Made by a program: the position numbers and the translations under genes
Notes under the pieces: model-generated
What the model was told of the DNA's origin: nothing
The model's database searches: none
The model's input: the letters and a program-made list of their open reading frames with translations, nothing else
Part shown: one piece after another, positions 6,939 to 14,213 of the stretch
Layout of the letters: every line of letters starts with the position of its first letter
How positions within the stretch are numbered: the first letter of the stretch is position 1
NCBI GenBank assembly: GCA_964491605.1
Contig: CAZBGY010000018.1
Span: 1-33,812 of the forward strand
Length of the DNA stretch: 33,812 bases
DNA from: DRYS01 sp964491605
Lineage (GTDB): Archaea; Thermoproteota; CALKCG01; B24; DRYS01
Reading direction: 5' to 3'

Positions 6939-8872
6939 CTTCCGCTACGCTTCAGAGGCTTAGGAGTCCAAGCTACAAATTGCACTCTTCTACTAACCTC
7001 TCTAGGGATGTATAGAGGTCTATAAGGCATACCCTTACACTCGGATCTAATCCTGGCAATAAGATCATCCACCTTCATATCGATCACGCAATCCTTATCG
7101 ATCCTAGACTCCTCCCTAACCACAACCGGAAGCAGCCCGGTCTCTAACTCTCTATCCCCGACTACGATTATATACGGTATCCACGAGGCTTTAGCCTCCA
7201 TAACCCTCCTAGAAACTGTGAGATCCCTATCATCCACCCCAACCCTTATAGATGATGATTCAAGCTTGGAAGCCAACCCTAGACAGAAGTCTATATGCTT
7301 CTGAGAAACCGGTATAAGTCGAACCTGTTCCGGTGAAAGCCAGATAGGGAGCATCGGAAGCCTACCATCCTCAGTCCTTAGTAGAGCTGATTCTATAAGC
7401 GCGTAGAGTGCACGCTCTAAGCTTCCAAGTGAGGATGCATGAAGTATTATACATGGCTTAGCAGATCCATCCGAATCCCTATACACTATACCAAACCTTT
7501 CACCGTTCTTCACGTCAAACTGTACCGTCGATAACTGAACGTTAGCTTCATCGGATCCTATAACCTGAAATTCGTTTTTGAAAGCATAGTAATGGGTCAT
7601 ATAGGGCATAAGCTTAAAGAATGATGGAACCCCAACCTTAACGCAGAGGGAGATGAACCAATCCCTATACTTCTCGAAGAATTCTTCTACGCATTCCCAT
7701 CCTAGAACCCAGTTCCCACCAGCTATAACCCTATCGAGTAGATCCTTGAACATAAGCGTTAGATTCTCGAATTCTCTTAAAGCCTCTTCTTCATCCCTAC
7801 AGAAGCAGTGTTGATCGGTCATGGTGAAGTATCTAAGCCTCCTAAGACCTACGAGCTCTCCTCTCTGCTCCCTCCTAAAGCATGGAACCTCCTCGTAGAT
7901 TTTGAAAGGCATATGTCTATACGTTAACTGAAGCTTCTGAACGTAAGGGAAGGCCCCTGGATCTGAAGCGAACCTTAATAGGAAGACCTCGTTCTCGATA
8001 GGTATCCTGTAATCTCTCTCATGGAATTCACCCATAAGATCCCTTATAGCTTTAACACTTTCCCTATAGAGTAGAGGGTTCTGTATCTTAGTAGCACCCC
8101 ATGGGAGGGCTACATTGAAGAAGGCGTAATCCTTCAATAGATCAAATATCAGTACGCCGTTCGGGTAAAGCTTGAAATGCCCAGCATCGCTTTCAGGACA
8201 GTAATCTACAAGCTCCAATCTACGCATATACTCTACATGCCTAGGTCTACCCCTACCAGGACTACCTTCAAGCTCGTTCCTAACGAAGATCTCTAGAAGC
8301 TTATACCTACGATCAGATCTACCGAATAGGGGGCAGCTCCTCCAGTTGGATGAGTTAAGCTCGTATACCGTTCCATCGATATCTACCACTAGGAATCTAT
8401 GAAACTTATCCTTCTTCTCAGCTTTAGCTTCAACCTCGATATAACCTCTACCTTTAATCTCCCTGGAAAGCTCTGAAAGCGGATGACCCTTAACTGTTAG
8501 GGAGAAGCTCTTATACCATCCGAACGGGGCTCTATAAACCCTAAACCCTATACTGGATAAGCTATCCCTAAGCTTATCCAGTATTTCGATAGCTCTAGCC
8601 GGGGATGCTAGATTAGATGATAGATGAGCATAGGGGTATAATACGATGCTATCCGCCGATAACTTAACTGCTACATCGCGTATAGCCTCTGTAGCCTCCT
8701 CGACTACACCATCCACATTGGATTCATCCATAGATTCTACGGTTATGAATACTGTTAAAGCCTCTCCTATGGAGAATATCCTAGAATCCTCAGATACATC
8801 ATCCCTCATAGTTGAAGCAGGTGTTAACACCCTATACTCAAACCTATCGACATGTAGTAGTAGCAGCTTCAA
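6935..8872 (-). CDS. thrS: Threonyl-tRNA synthetase, archaeal type with editing domain
   Basis: A 645-residue class II synthetase. Residues 1-140 are the archaeal D-aminoacyl-tRNA-deacylase-like editing domain, and its key residues match Pyrococcus numbering: H83 (PYAHLSS), K121 (GWYKSFS) and E134 (HPLSE). The catalytic core follows with motif 2 (PCFRREQRGEL, then TMTDQH) and motif 3 (ASSLGSLERAL), then the anticodon-binding domain (from about residue 530, with DDRDLTVSRRV). The bacterial zinc-ligand NCPGH segment reads SDPGAF here, which is usual for archaeal forms as far as I recall. The TTG start at 8872 is favoured because MKLLLLHVDRFEYRV is the standard N-terminus; GGGGAGGAT lies directly upstream. 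Both editing and charging look intact, unlike the split crenarchaeal ThrRS pairs. Confidence 0.93.
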   Translation of the reverse strand: MKLLLLHVDRFEYRVLTPASTMRDDVSEDSRIFSIGEALTVFITVESMDESNVDGVVEEATEAIRDVAVKLSADSIVLYPYAHLSSNLASPARAIEILDKLRDSLSSIGFRVYRAPFGWYKSFSLTVKGHPLSELSREIKGRGYIEVEAKAEKKDKFHRFLVVDIDGTVYELNSSNWRSCPLFGRSDRRYKLLEIFVRNELEGSPGRGRPRHVEYMRRLELVDYCPESDAGHFKLYPNGVLIFDLLKDYAFFNVALPWGATKIQNPLLYRESVKAIRDLMGEFHERDYRIPIENEVFLLRFASDPGAFPYVQKLQLTYRHMPFKIYEEVPCFRREQRGELVGLRRLRYFTMTDQHCFCRDEEEALREFENLTLMFKDLLDRVIAGGNWVLGWECVEEFFEKYRDWFISLCVKVGVPSFFKLMPYMTHYYAFKNEFQVIGSDEANVQLSTVQFDVKNGERFGIVYRDSDGSAKPCIILHASSLGSLERALYALIESALLRTEDGRLPMLPIWLSPEQVRLIPVSQKHIDFCLGLASKLESSSIRVGVDDRDLTVSRRVMEAKASWIPYIIVVGDRELETGLLPVVVREESRIDKDCVIDMKVDDLIARIRSECKGMPYRPLYIPREVSRRVQFVAWTPKPLKRSGS

Positions 8873-8923
8873 ATCCTCCCCATCCCTTCGATAAGATCCG
8901 ATTACGAAGAGTAGATCTAGAAT

Positions 8924-8936
8924 GAATAATATAAGG
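8924..8936 (-). promoter_or_regulatory. TATA-type promoter for thrS
   Basis: On the minus strand, CCTTATATTATTC lies 52-64 nt upstream of the TTG start of thrS, directly after the stop of the neighbouring gene at 8937. Expected initiation is near 8905, giving a leader of about 30 nt that carries GGGGAGGAT. Confidence 0.5.
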
Positions 8937-9269
8937 TTATATTCTGGGGGAGCGGGAACGTTTCTCCTCGTAAATCCTCCTAATCTCCCTGATAGCCTCC
9001 ACGAAATCCCTATCCTTCACCGTTATAGGCTCTAAACCCGTGAGCTCGCATAAAGCTGACAATATGCATTTCTCAGCAAACCTAGCTCCATCGCCGAGTA
9101 TACCTATAAGAGCTTCATGAATTCTCGATGGATCAGATCCCATAGAACCCTTCTTAACACCGTAATTTTCGCTCATAAAGTGAAGTATAACTTCCCTACT
9201 AACACTTCCTATAATGGATAAACCCTTATCTACAGCCTCCTCGAATACAGCTTCGAATTCTTCCTTCAA
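8937..9269 (-). CDS. Small archaeal protein of unknown function
   Basis: A 110-residue, soluble, mostly helical protein. Its central pattern (SIIGSVSREVILHFMSENYG, then DPSRIHEALIGILGDGARFAEK, then LCELTGLEP) resembles a widespread family of small uncharacterised archaeal proteins with a long helix, a Y/N-YGVKK turn and a GxGA-xx-xE motif; I recognise the pattern but know no function. The last 40 residues look like a charged coiled helix. It starts at TTG 9269 with a GAGAGG ribosome site just upstream and has its own TATA box at 9299-9309. It is 64 bp upstream of thrS but not clearly co-transcribed with it. Confidence 0.65.
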   Translation of the reverse strand: MKEEFEAVFEEAVDKGLSIIGSVSREVILHFMSENYGVKKGSMGSDPSRIHEALIGILGDGARFAEKCILSALCELTGLEPITVKDRDFVEAIREIRRIYEEKRSRSPRI

Positions 9270-9277
9270 CCTCTCTT

Positions 9278-9309
9278 CTGATAATATCAGCTAATATTTT
9301 TATATAAAA
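9278..9309 (-). promoter_or_regulatory. TATA box and palindrome before the 110-aa gene
   Basis: Minus-strand TTTTATATAAA (9299-9309) is a clear TATA box. About 26 nt downstream, at the expected transcription start, lies the 5-3-5 palindrome CTGATAATATCAG (9278-9290), then GAGAGG and the TTG start at 9269. A repressor bound there would block initiation; which protein binds is unknown. Confidence 0.5.
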
Positions 9310-9340
9310 CTTTCTACTCTATAGAAATCGAATCTAACAA

Positions 9341-9607
9341 CTAGATATCAGAAGAATTCTTCTTAAACAACTTGTACTCCTCGAGTAGAACCCTACCTTT
9401 AACACTAGTTACATATACTACTCTATCTCCAACCCTGCGGATTTCGAGTAAACCAAGCTTGAGTAACGTAGGTAGAACTCTGCTAGCATCAGCATCTAGA
9501 TATATCATAGCTTCATCTACCCCATCTACAGAACTCGATAATATCTTCGAAACTATATCGAGAAGCGGCTTATCACCGGTCAAACCTTGAAATACAGTTA
9601 ATACCAT
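9341..9607 (-). CDS. Small winged-helix DNA-binding protein, putative transcription regulator
   Basis: An 88-residue protein with the layout of single-domain archaeal winged-helix regulators: helices at about 10-26, 31-37 and 41-52, where LPTLLKLGLLEI is the recognition-helix region. A beta-wing (RRVGDRVVYVTSVKG) and a C-terminal helix (RVLLEEYKLFK) that could dimerise follow. Effector and target are unknown. ATG start at 9607. The neighbouring minus-strand gene at 8937 has a palindromic promoter and is a plausible target, though this is only proximity. Confidence 0.6.
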   Translation of the reverse strand: MVLTVFQGLTGDKPLLDIVSKILSSSVDGVDEAMIYLDADASRVLPTLLKLGLLEIRRVGDRVVYVTSVKGRVLLEEYKLFKKNSSDI

Positions 9608-9672
9608 GCATCCCCTATATTAGTCTAAATTGGAAAAAACGTGAACTCGAGCCAAGAGGACTTTGTGAAAAG

Positions 9673-9747
9673 GGAAAAATTTAATAACCTAACCGCAACA
9701 TACTATCCCATCAGGCATAGATACCCCTAGTATGGGGGAGGTGTATC
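9673..9747 (+). promoter_or_regulatory. Strong promoter and Shine-Dalgarno for the 13-codon ORF
   Basis: GGGAAAAATTTAATA (from 9673) combines a purine-rich BRE with the TATA core at 9679-9686; initiation is expected near 9710. The leader holds a small CCCC/GGGG hairpin (9724-9727 with 9734-9737). It ends in GGAGGTGTATC (9737-9747), an almost full match to the archaeal anti-SD, directly before ATG 9750. Confidence 0.5.
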
Positions 9748-9749
9748 AT

Positions 9750-9791
9750 ATGCGTGGAATACCGATCGACGCACCTATACCTATAGCTTAA
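9750..9791 (+). CDS. 13-codon ORF (MRGIPIDAPIPIA), possible micropeptide
   Basis: ATG at 9750 to TAA at 9789-9791. The start is preceded by one of the best promoters and ribosome sites in the window, yet the reading frame has only 13 codons and nothing follows on this strand; the next gene (stop at 9802) is convergent. The peptide is rich in Pro and Ile with no family I recognise. It could be a micropeptide, a leader peptide whose regulated partner was lost, or a marker of a short non-coding transcript. Confidence 0.35.
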   Translation: MRGIPIDAPIPIA

Positions 9792-9801
9792 ACTCATTAG
9801 A

Positions 9802-11025
9802 CTACTTAGGTTCAGATGAAATTGAGTGTTTAGATACTTTCATCGACTGTACTAGTTTATCGTATACTATTTCATTAATAGCATGTAATGCCTTATTCAG
9901 ATCGAATCTCCATCCGATATCATCGTCATACATCTCGTATGGTATACTATAGGATCGAGACTTCTTCAGATTTATTATATCGTATCCTATCTTCCCTCTT
10001 AGAGATTCTGCCTTCTCCGATACGTATTCAAGTATGGGTATGATGTGTTCTGTAGGTACGAGTAGATGTGATGTGTAGGTTACCGGATATACCGAGACTG
10101 AGTCTCTTATCATGAACGGTATTTTCTCCATAATCCTCCTAGCTTCATCCACCATATCTCTGCTTATATTCTCGAATCTAACTATTACCATCCTCATATC
10201 CTGATTCTGCTCAGCTTTTAACCCGCATCCGAGTAGCACTATATACTTCTTTATTATCCCCTGCTTGATTATATGCTCCTTATAGTGGTACAATACCTTC
10301 TTCGGATTGCATGAGATCCGTTTAGCTATATCTGTAGGTGTAAGGTAAGCATCCACCTGACTCCACGCTACTATCTTTAAATCTATCGAATCTATGCGTG
10401 GATTACTGCATACATCCTCCTCTATCGATATTTCAAGCCCATCTCTACGGATATCATAATCGCTATTCAACTCCACATTCCATACTCCTCTTTCAAGATC
10501 GTAAAACTCGGCATCCATAGATATATATCTTACGGAAGTTATCCTCTCTAGGGAGTAGTGCTCTACGATTCCCTCCTCCACGATCCTACCCAAGAATACC
10601 TTATACTTCAACTCTAATTCTGGCGGTAACGCTAATTCGCATACGTACTCCCATCTAGGTATAGTCCTTCCATAGTAATATAGGTACCCTACCTCCGCTA
10701 GCTTATCCAGTATTTTCGATGCATATTCTTCGATCTCCGGGTTGAATTTCAGTCTTAATATATACCTAACTAACCCGAGTTTACCATAGTCTATATGGGC
10801 ATATACTCTTACACCTTTATTTCTCAGCTGCGTATTTATCTTGTATCTCACGGTTTCCACAGGTATACCTGTTATCCTAGCTATAGCCGTATAGTTTCTA
10901 GGACCAAATATATGCATCGCTTTGATTATTTTCGAAAGGCTATCCCTCTCCCCCTCTACAGCTCTTACTATTTCCTCCCTCGATATCGGAGTCTCAGCTA
11001 GTAATATTCCTTTACGATATTCCAT
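9802..11025 (-). CDS. Two-HTH AsnC/Lrp-like transcription regulator
   Basis: A 407-residue soluble protein with two helix-turn-helix units. The first is at about residues 33-75 (IIKAMHIFGPRNYTAIARI, TGIPVETVRYKIN). The second is at about 212-262 (LKIVAWSQVDAYLTPTDIA, ISCNPKKVLYHYKEHI), each with the AsnC-like continuation into a beta strand (YGKLGLVRYILRLKF; IIKKYIVLL). Each HTH is followed by an alpha/beta segment that may be a degenerate RAM-like sensor domain. This duplicated layout of about 400 residues is seen in several TACK archaea; no ligand is known. It is transcribed alone from a TATA-like TAATATTAAAA at about 11058-11068. Its 3' end faces the 13-codon ORF. Confidence 0.65.
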   Translation of the reverse strand: MEYRKGILLAETPISREEIVRAVEGERDSLSKIIKAMHIFGPRNYTAIARITGIPVETVRYKINTQLRNKGVRVYAHIDYGKLGLVRYILRLKFNPEIEEYASKILDKLAEVGYLYYYGRTIPRWEYVCELALPPELELKYKVFLGRIVEEGIVEHYSLERITSVRYISMDAEFYDLERGVWNVELNSDYDIRRDGLEISIEEDVCSNPRIDSIDLKIVAWSQVDAYLTPTDIAKRISCNPKKVLYHYKEHIIKQGIIKKYIVLLGCGLKAEQNQDMRMVIVRFENISRDMVDEARRIMEKIPFMIRDSVSVYPVTYTSHLLVPTEHIIPILEYVSEKAESLRGKIGYDIINLKKSRSYSIPYEMYDDDIGWRFDLNKALHAINEIVYDKLVQSMKVSKHSISSEPK

Positions 11026-11118
11026 AACTCTTATCTAGAAGATGTTACTATCAACTATTTTAATATTACTCTACAAGTTTAGAATATCGTAATCTGCAGG
11101 TGGATTAACCTCAGGATT

Positions 11119-11298
11119 CTATCTAAGCGGGAATTCGTAGCTGCATCTAGGGCATTTAACATAGCTGCAATGCAGATCCTCTACGAGTATAGGACATGAT
11201 TGGCAGCTGTACGCTCTAGCATACGTTAAGTCGAATCTATAACCGCATTTAGGGCATACGATCAGTCTACCCTGCCCGGTTATCCTCAAATCCTTCAC
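11119..11298 (-). CDS. 59-aa double zinc-ribbon protein
   Basis: GTG at 11298 to TAG at 11119-11121. The peptide contains CPKCGYRFDLTYARAYSC, then QSCP, a lone Cys (DLHCSYVK) and CPRCSYEFP. That makes C15/C18, C32/C35, C44 and C49/C52, seven cysteines suitable for two small zinc ribbons. The strict spacing shows that it is a real gene despite its size. The layout (CPxCGY, AYSCQSCP, VKCPxCxYEFP) resembles small zinc-ribbon proteins I associate with archaeal FeoA-type iron genes, but there is no such gene here, so function is left open. AGGAGG lies about 16 nt before the GTG. It is divergent from the amidohydrolase gene across an 80-bp shared promoter region. Confidence 0.7.
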   Translation of the reverse strand: MKDLRITGQGRLIVCPKCGYRFDLTYARAYSCQSCPILVEDLHCSYVKCPRCSYEFPLR

Positions 11299-11333
11299 CT
11301 TTACAAGGATAGAGCCCCTCCTACTAATTAAAC

Positions 11334-11375
11334 GTTATATACGGTTATCAAGATCATATGGTTTCAGGTGTATCT
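11334..11375 (+). promoter_or_regulatory. TATA box and SD for the amidohydrolase gene
   Basis: GTTATATAC (11334-11342) is positioned for initiation near 11364. The leader carries AGGTGTAT (from about 11366) before ATG 11378. The same AT-rich stretch may also serve the divergent zinc-ribbon gene. Confidence 0.45.
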
Positions 11376-11377
11376 AG

Positions 11378-12268
11378 ATGCTCGTAGTGGATTGCCATGT
11401 CCACAGCATAGGATCAGAATCCGTAGATGTGATACTTAAAGGTATGGATTCAGCTGGAGTTGATAAAGCTATCATATTCTCCCCGTACCCTTCATCGATT
11501 CGTGGAGCAGATCTATTCCCTAGACCCTTACCCGGTGTAACTAGGTATATGGAGTATAGCTATCCAGATGTAACCGTGGAGAAACAGAGGGAAGCTATAG
11601 AATTCGTAGCCGATCTACAGAGGGAGGCATCCGATAGGATTATAGCCTTCGCATGGCTTGAACCTAGACTCAAAGACTCTACTCAAATCCTGGAATGGGC
11701 TGTAACATCTAAGGAGGTTAAAGGTGTTAAGATGATTCCAGATCACTGGTATCCATATGATGAATTCATGTATCCGATATACGAGAAAGCTGAGAAGCTA
11801 GGCGTACCTATAATATTCCATTCAGGCATCCTATTCGGGTTTAAGGATTCATCCAGGTTCTGTAGGCCTGTAAACTATGAGGTGCTCCTAAACTTCCCAG
11901 ATCTAAAGTTCGCTCTAGCTCATATAAGCTGGCCTTGGGTTGATGAATGTATAGCTTTATGGGGTCGATTCAGATCATACACTCTCAGGGAGCTTGGAAG
12001 AAGTAGAGGCGATATACACATGTTCATAGATATAACGCCTGGTACACCCTTGATATACCGTAAAAACGCTCTTCAGAAGCTTATAGCATACGGCGTCGAG
12101 GATTATATGCTATTCGGTACGGATTGTAGAGCTGGTAGGATTGAATATGCGAAGCAGCATATCGAGAGGGATATAGCTATCCTAAGACAGCTTATAGGCG
12201 TATCCGAGGAAACCGTAGGGAAGATAATGGGGTTGAACGCTCTGAGATTCCTAAGCGTGAAACCCTAG
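11378..12268 (+). CDS. Metal-dependent amidohydrolase (Amidohydro_2, PF04909-like)
   Basis: A 296-residue TIM-barrel hydrolase. The metal ligands of the superfamily are visible: H7 and H9 (DCHVH, strand 1), H148 (IIFHSG), H182 (LAHIS) and D249 (LFGTD, strand 8). The PF04909 pattern of KFALAHISWPW, then YMLFGTDCRAG, then a C-terminal IMGLNALRFL helix is complete. Relatives include decarboxylases and hydrolases acting on aromatic or lactone substrates; the substrate here cannot be told. ATG start with AGGTGTAT upstream. It is monocistronic, with 160 bp to the next gene. Cytosolic, no signal peptide. Confidence 0.82.
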   Translation: MLVVDCHVHSIGSESVDVILKGMDSAGVDKAIIFSPYPSSIRGADLFPRPLPGVTRYMEYSYPDVTVEKQREAIEFVADLQREASDRIIAFAWLEPRLKDSTQILEWAVTSKEVKGVKMIPDHWYPYDEFMYPIYEKAEKLGVPIIFHSGILFGFKDSSRFCRPVNYEVLLNFPDLKFALAHISWPWVDECIALWGRFRSYTLRELGRSRGDIHMFIDITPGTPLIYRKNALQKLIAYGVEDYMLFGTDCRAGRIEYAKQHIERDIAILRQLIGVSEETVGKIMGLNALRFLSVKP

Positions 12269-12428
12269 ATACAATCTATGCATACCCTCCCCATCCTAAA
12301 TTCAGCTACCGTTAAACCATGTAGTTGCCAAAGGTTTAGAATGGATCTGTCTACAGCTAACCCCCTCTTGGAAACCTTTATCCAGATCCCCGACGATCTA
12401 CATCATCGATATCTAGGTGGTTTTATAG

Positions 12429-13115
12429 ATGCTTCTAGGCGATCCTCGTCTACCGTTGATATCTAAAGGTTTCTTGAAAGCTACTAAGGGTAAGGATGAA
12501 TTCTCATTCGAAGAGATCTCTGAATACACCCGTATACCCTTAGAGGATATACCCATTCTATTGGAATCTCTGTATAGGGTAGCTGGGGTTGATAATCCAT
12601 ATGATCTGCGATCATCAAGGTTTAAGGTATTTACCTTCCTCACGGAATCCTCATCGAACCTTGAGGATGCAGCCTCCCTTCTAAGGTGGAGGGAGTTCGA
12701 ATCATTCACATCCATGATCCTATCCCATCTAGGCTTCGATACCGTTCTAGGTTATAGGTTTAGTTTCTCCAATAGGAGATGGGAGATAGATGTTCTAGGT
12801 TTTCGAGAGCCTATCGTAGTAGCAGTCGATTGTAAACATATGAGGAGAGGTTATAGCGGTATGCTGAGTAGATCTATCAGGATGCATAAAGCTAGGGTTG
12901 AAGCTTTCGCTCATATCTTGAGATGTAGCTTCCATAGGATCGTCGATAGATGGAGGATTATCCGTGTAATACCTGTCATAGTTACCTTGAAGAGGAGTGC
13001 GCATACGATCGTAGACGGGGTTCCGGTAGTGCATATATCCGCTCTAAGGGATTTCATAGATTCAGCTTTACCTATACTCGTATTTGAGGGTGGGTTAAGC
13101 GTACTAGAAGTTTAA
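12429..13115 (+). CDS. PD-(D/E)xK nuclease-like protein (Mrr/archaeal restriction-endonuclease fold)
   Basis: A 228-residue protein. Residues 1-75 look like an all-helical, possibly winged-helix, N-terminal part. Residues 85-200 carry the nuclease core: helix WREFESFTSMILSHLGF (E89/E91), strand EIDVLGF (D121), strand VVAVDCKH (D134, K136), fitting the E...D...DxK active site of Mrr-like enzymes, then a long basic helix region. The complete motif suggests an active, Mg-dependent DNase, perhaps for repair or Holliday junction-type substrates. There is no methylase or restriction partner nearby. ATG start with AGGTGG at 12414-12419 and a TATA-like CCTTTATC at 12375-12382. Its end overlaps the convergent DUF354 gene by 12 bp. 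Confidence 0.68.
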   Translation: MLLGDPRLPLISKGFLKATKGKDEFSFEEISEYTRIPLEDIPILLESLYRVAGVDNPYDLRSSRFKVFTFLTESSSNLEDAASLLRWREFESFTSMILSHLGFDTVLGYRFSFSNRRWEIDVLGFREPIVVAVDCKHMRRGYSGMLSRSIRMHKARVEAFAHILRCSFHRIVDRWRIIRVIPVIVTLKRSAHTIVDGVPVVHISALRDFIDSALPILVFEGGLSVLEV

Positions 13116-14204
13116 CTTAGTATCCGATGCATCGGTTAGATCCGACGCTATATCCCTAGATATGATTTCACTCGGATCATCCATCGATTCGAGGATTCTC
13201 GAAGCTCTTCTTCTAAGCCTAGTTTTAAGGATCCTCCAGCTTCTAGCAAGATATCTAAGCTTCTCTAAAGCTTCCTCGAACGTATACGCAGCCTCCAATA
13301 GCTTCATACGCTCCAGATACCTTTCGGTATAGTATGATCCGTAGAATCTTAAGCTTAGAGTCGGTATCCCTAGGAGGCTTGCTTCGCAAGTCATCGTCCC
13401 TCCGAATCCTACGAATATCGACGCATAATATAGTAGGTTGGTAGCTTCTATAGGCTCCCTGCATACGATAACCCTACCGTACATACTCTCTAAGGCTTCG
13501 ATCTGTTCCTCGTATCTAGGTATAACTACAACCTTCAACGCCTTATCCTCCTCTACTATATGCTTGATCAAAGCGGGTAGAGGCGATTTAGAATCTTTAG
13601 GCATATAAGCTGATTTGGATTCTTCAAATCTAGCTACAAGTATGGGTTCTTCAGGGTTTAAACCGAGCTTATCGATAGTCTCGGTAGATGGTTTGAATCC
13701 TTTAAGCCAAGATGCAGGATCGAGAGCATTATACCTAACTATCTGCGAAGGCTTTAACCCGTATCGAATCCAAGCTTTTAGGGGTATAACCTTAGGCGTA
13801 TACAGCTTCCTAGCTAGGGGTAGTGTAAGCTTAGCTACGGCTTCAGCGTGGGGGGAATCGTTAGCTATATAGAGTGGTATGGATAGACCGAAAGCTACCC
13901 TAGATGCTTCTGGTGATGAGAAGCATAGGACAGCATCCGGATCCACCTCTTCGAATAGCTCGAGCATCTCTAAGCATCTATCCAAGCTAGCTTTAAGCTT
14001 ACCCTTAAGACTCCCCCCTCCATAGACACCTATAATCCTAGCATCGATCCCTTTACGTTCGATAAGCCATAACGTTTCCCTAAAACTTCTAGCGGATACA
14101 TAGACTTCGAAGCCTATAGATCTAAGCCTATGGATAACGGGCTCGAAGAATAGTACTTGCTTAGGTGTAAGTATATCTACGATTATCCTCCTACCGTTAC
14201 GCAT
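13104..14204 (-). CDS. DUF354 family protein, glycosyltransferase-like
   Basis: A 366-residue protein of the DUF354 family (PF04007), related to GT-B glycosyltransferases/UDP-GlcNAc epimerases. Visible features are the N-terminal DILTPKQVLFFEPVIHRL nucleotide-fold start, VYGGGSLKGKL, the central CFSSPEA and IANDSPH segments, and the C-terminal Rossmann half with VGFGGTMTCEASLLGIPTL (near residues 270-290), the typical donor-sugar loop (GG-x-E). It may take part in surface polysaccharide or glycan synthesis; its real substrate is unknown. It starts 9 nt after the ileS stop on the same strand and is likely translated from the ileS transcript. Confidence 0.85.
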   Translation of the reverse strand: MRNGRRIIVDILTPKQVLFFEPVIHRLRSIGFEVYVSARSFRETLWLIERKGIDARIIGVYGGGSLKGKLKASLDRCLEMLELFEEVDPDAVLCFSSPEASRVAFGLSIPLYIANDSPHAEAVAKLTLPLARKLYTPKVIPLKAWIRYGLKPSQIVRYNALDPASWLKGFKPSTETIDKLGLNPEEPILVARFEESKSAYMPKDSKSPLPALIKHIVEEDKALKVVVIPRYEEQIEALESMYGRVIVCREPIEATNLLYYASIFVGFGGTMTCEASLLGIPTLSLRFYGSYYTERYLERMKLLEAAYTFEEALEKLRYLARSWRILKTRLRRRASRILESMDDPSEIISRDIASDLTDASDTKLNF

Positions 14205-14213
14205 GGTTTAAAC

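Noticed and set aside
9350..9363. Perfect 14-nt palindrome AGAAGAATTCTTCT
   Set aside because: It lies within the last codons of the wHTH gene and is produced by the Lys-Lys-Asn-Ser-Ser codons, so a regulatory role has no independent support.
12330..12379. Inverted repeat AAAGGTTT (12330-12337) / AAACCTTT (12372-12379) before the nuclease-like gene
   Set aside because: Only 8 bp over a 34-nt gap, and the right arm is part of the TATA region; it may be chance.
12278..12466. Plus-strand ORF of 62 codons overlapping the start of the nuclease-like gene
   Set aside because: It covers the promoter and SD of the real gene in another frame and shows no protein-like pattern.
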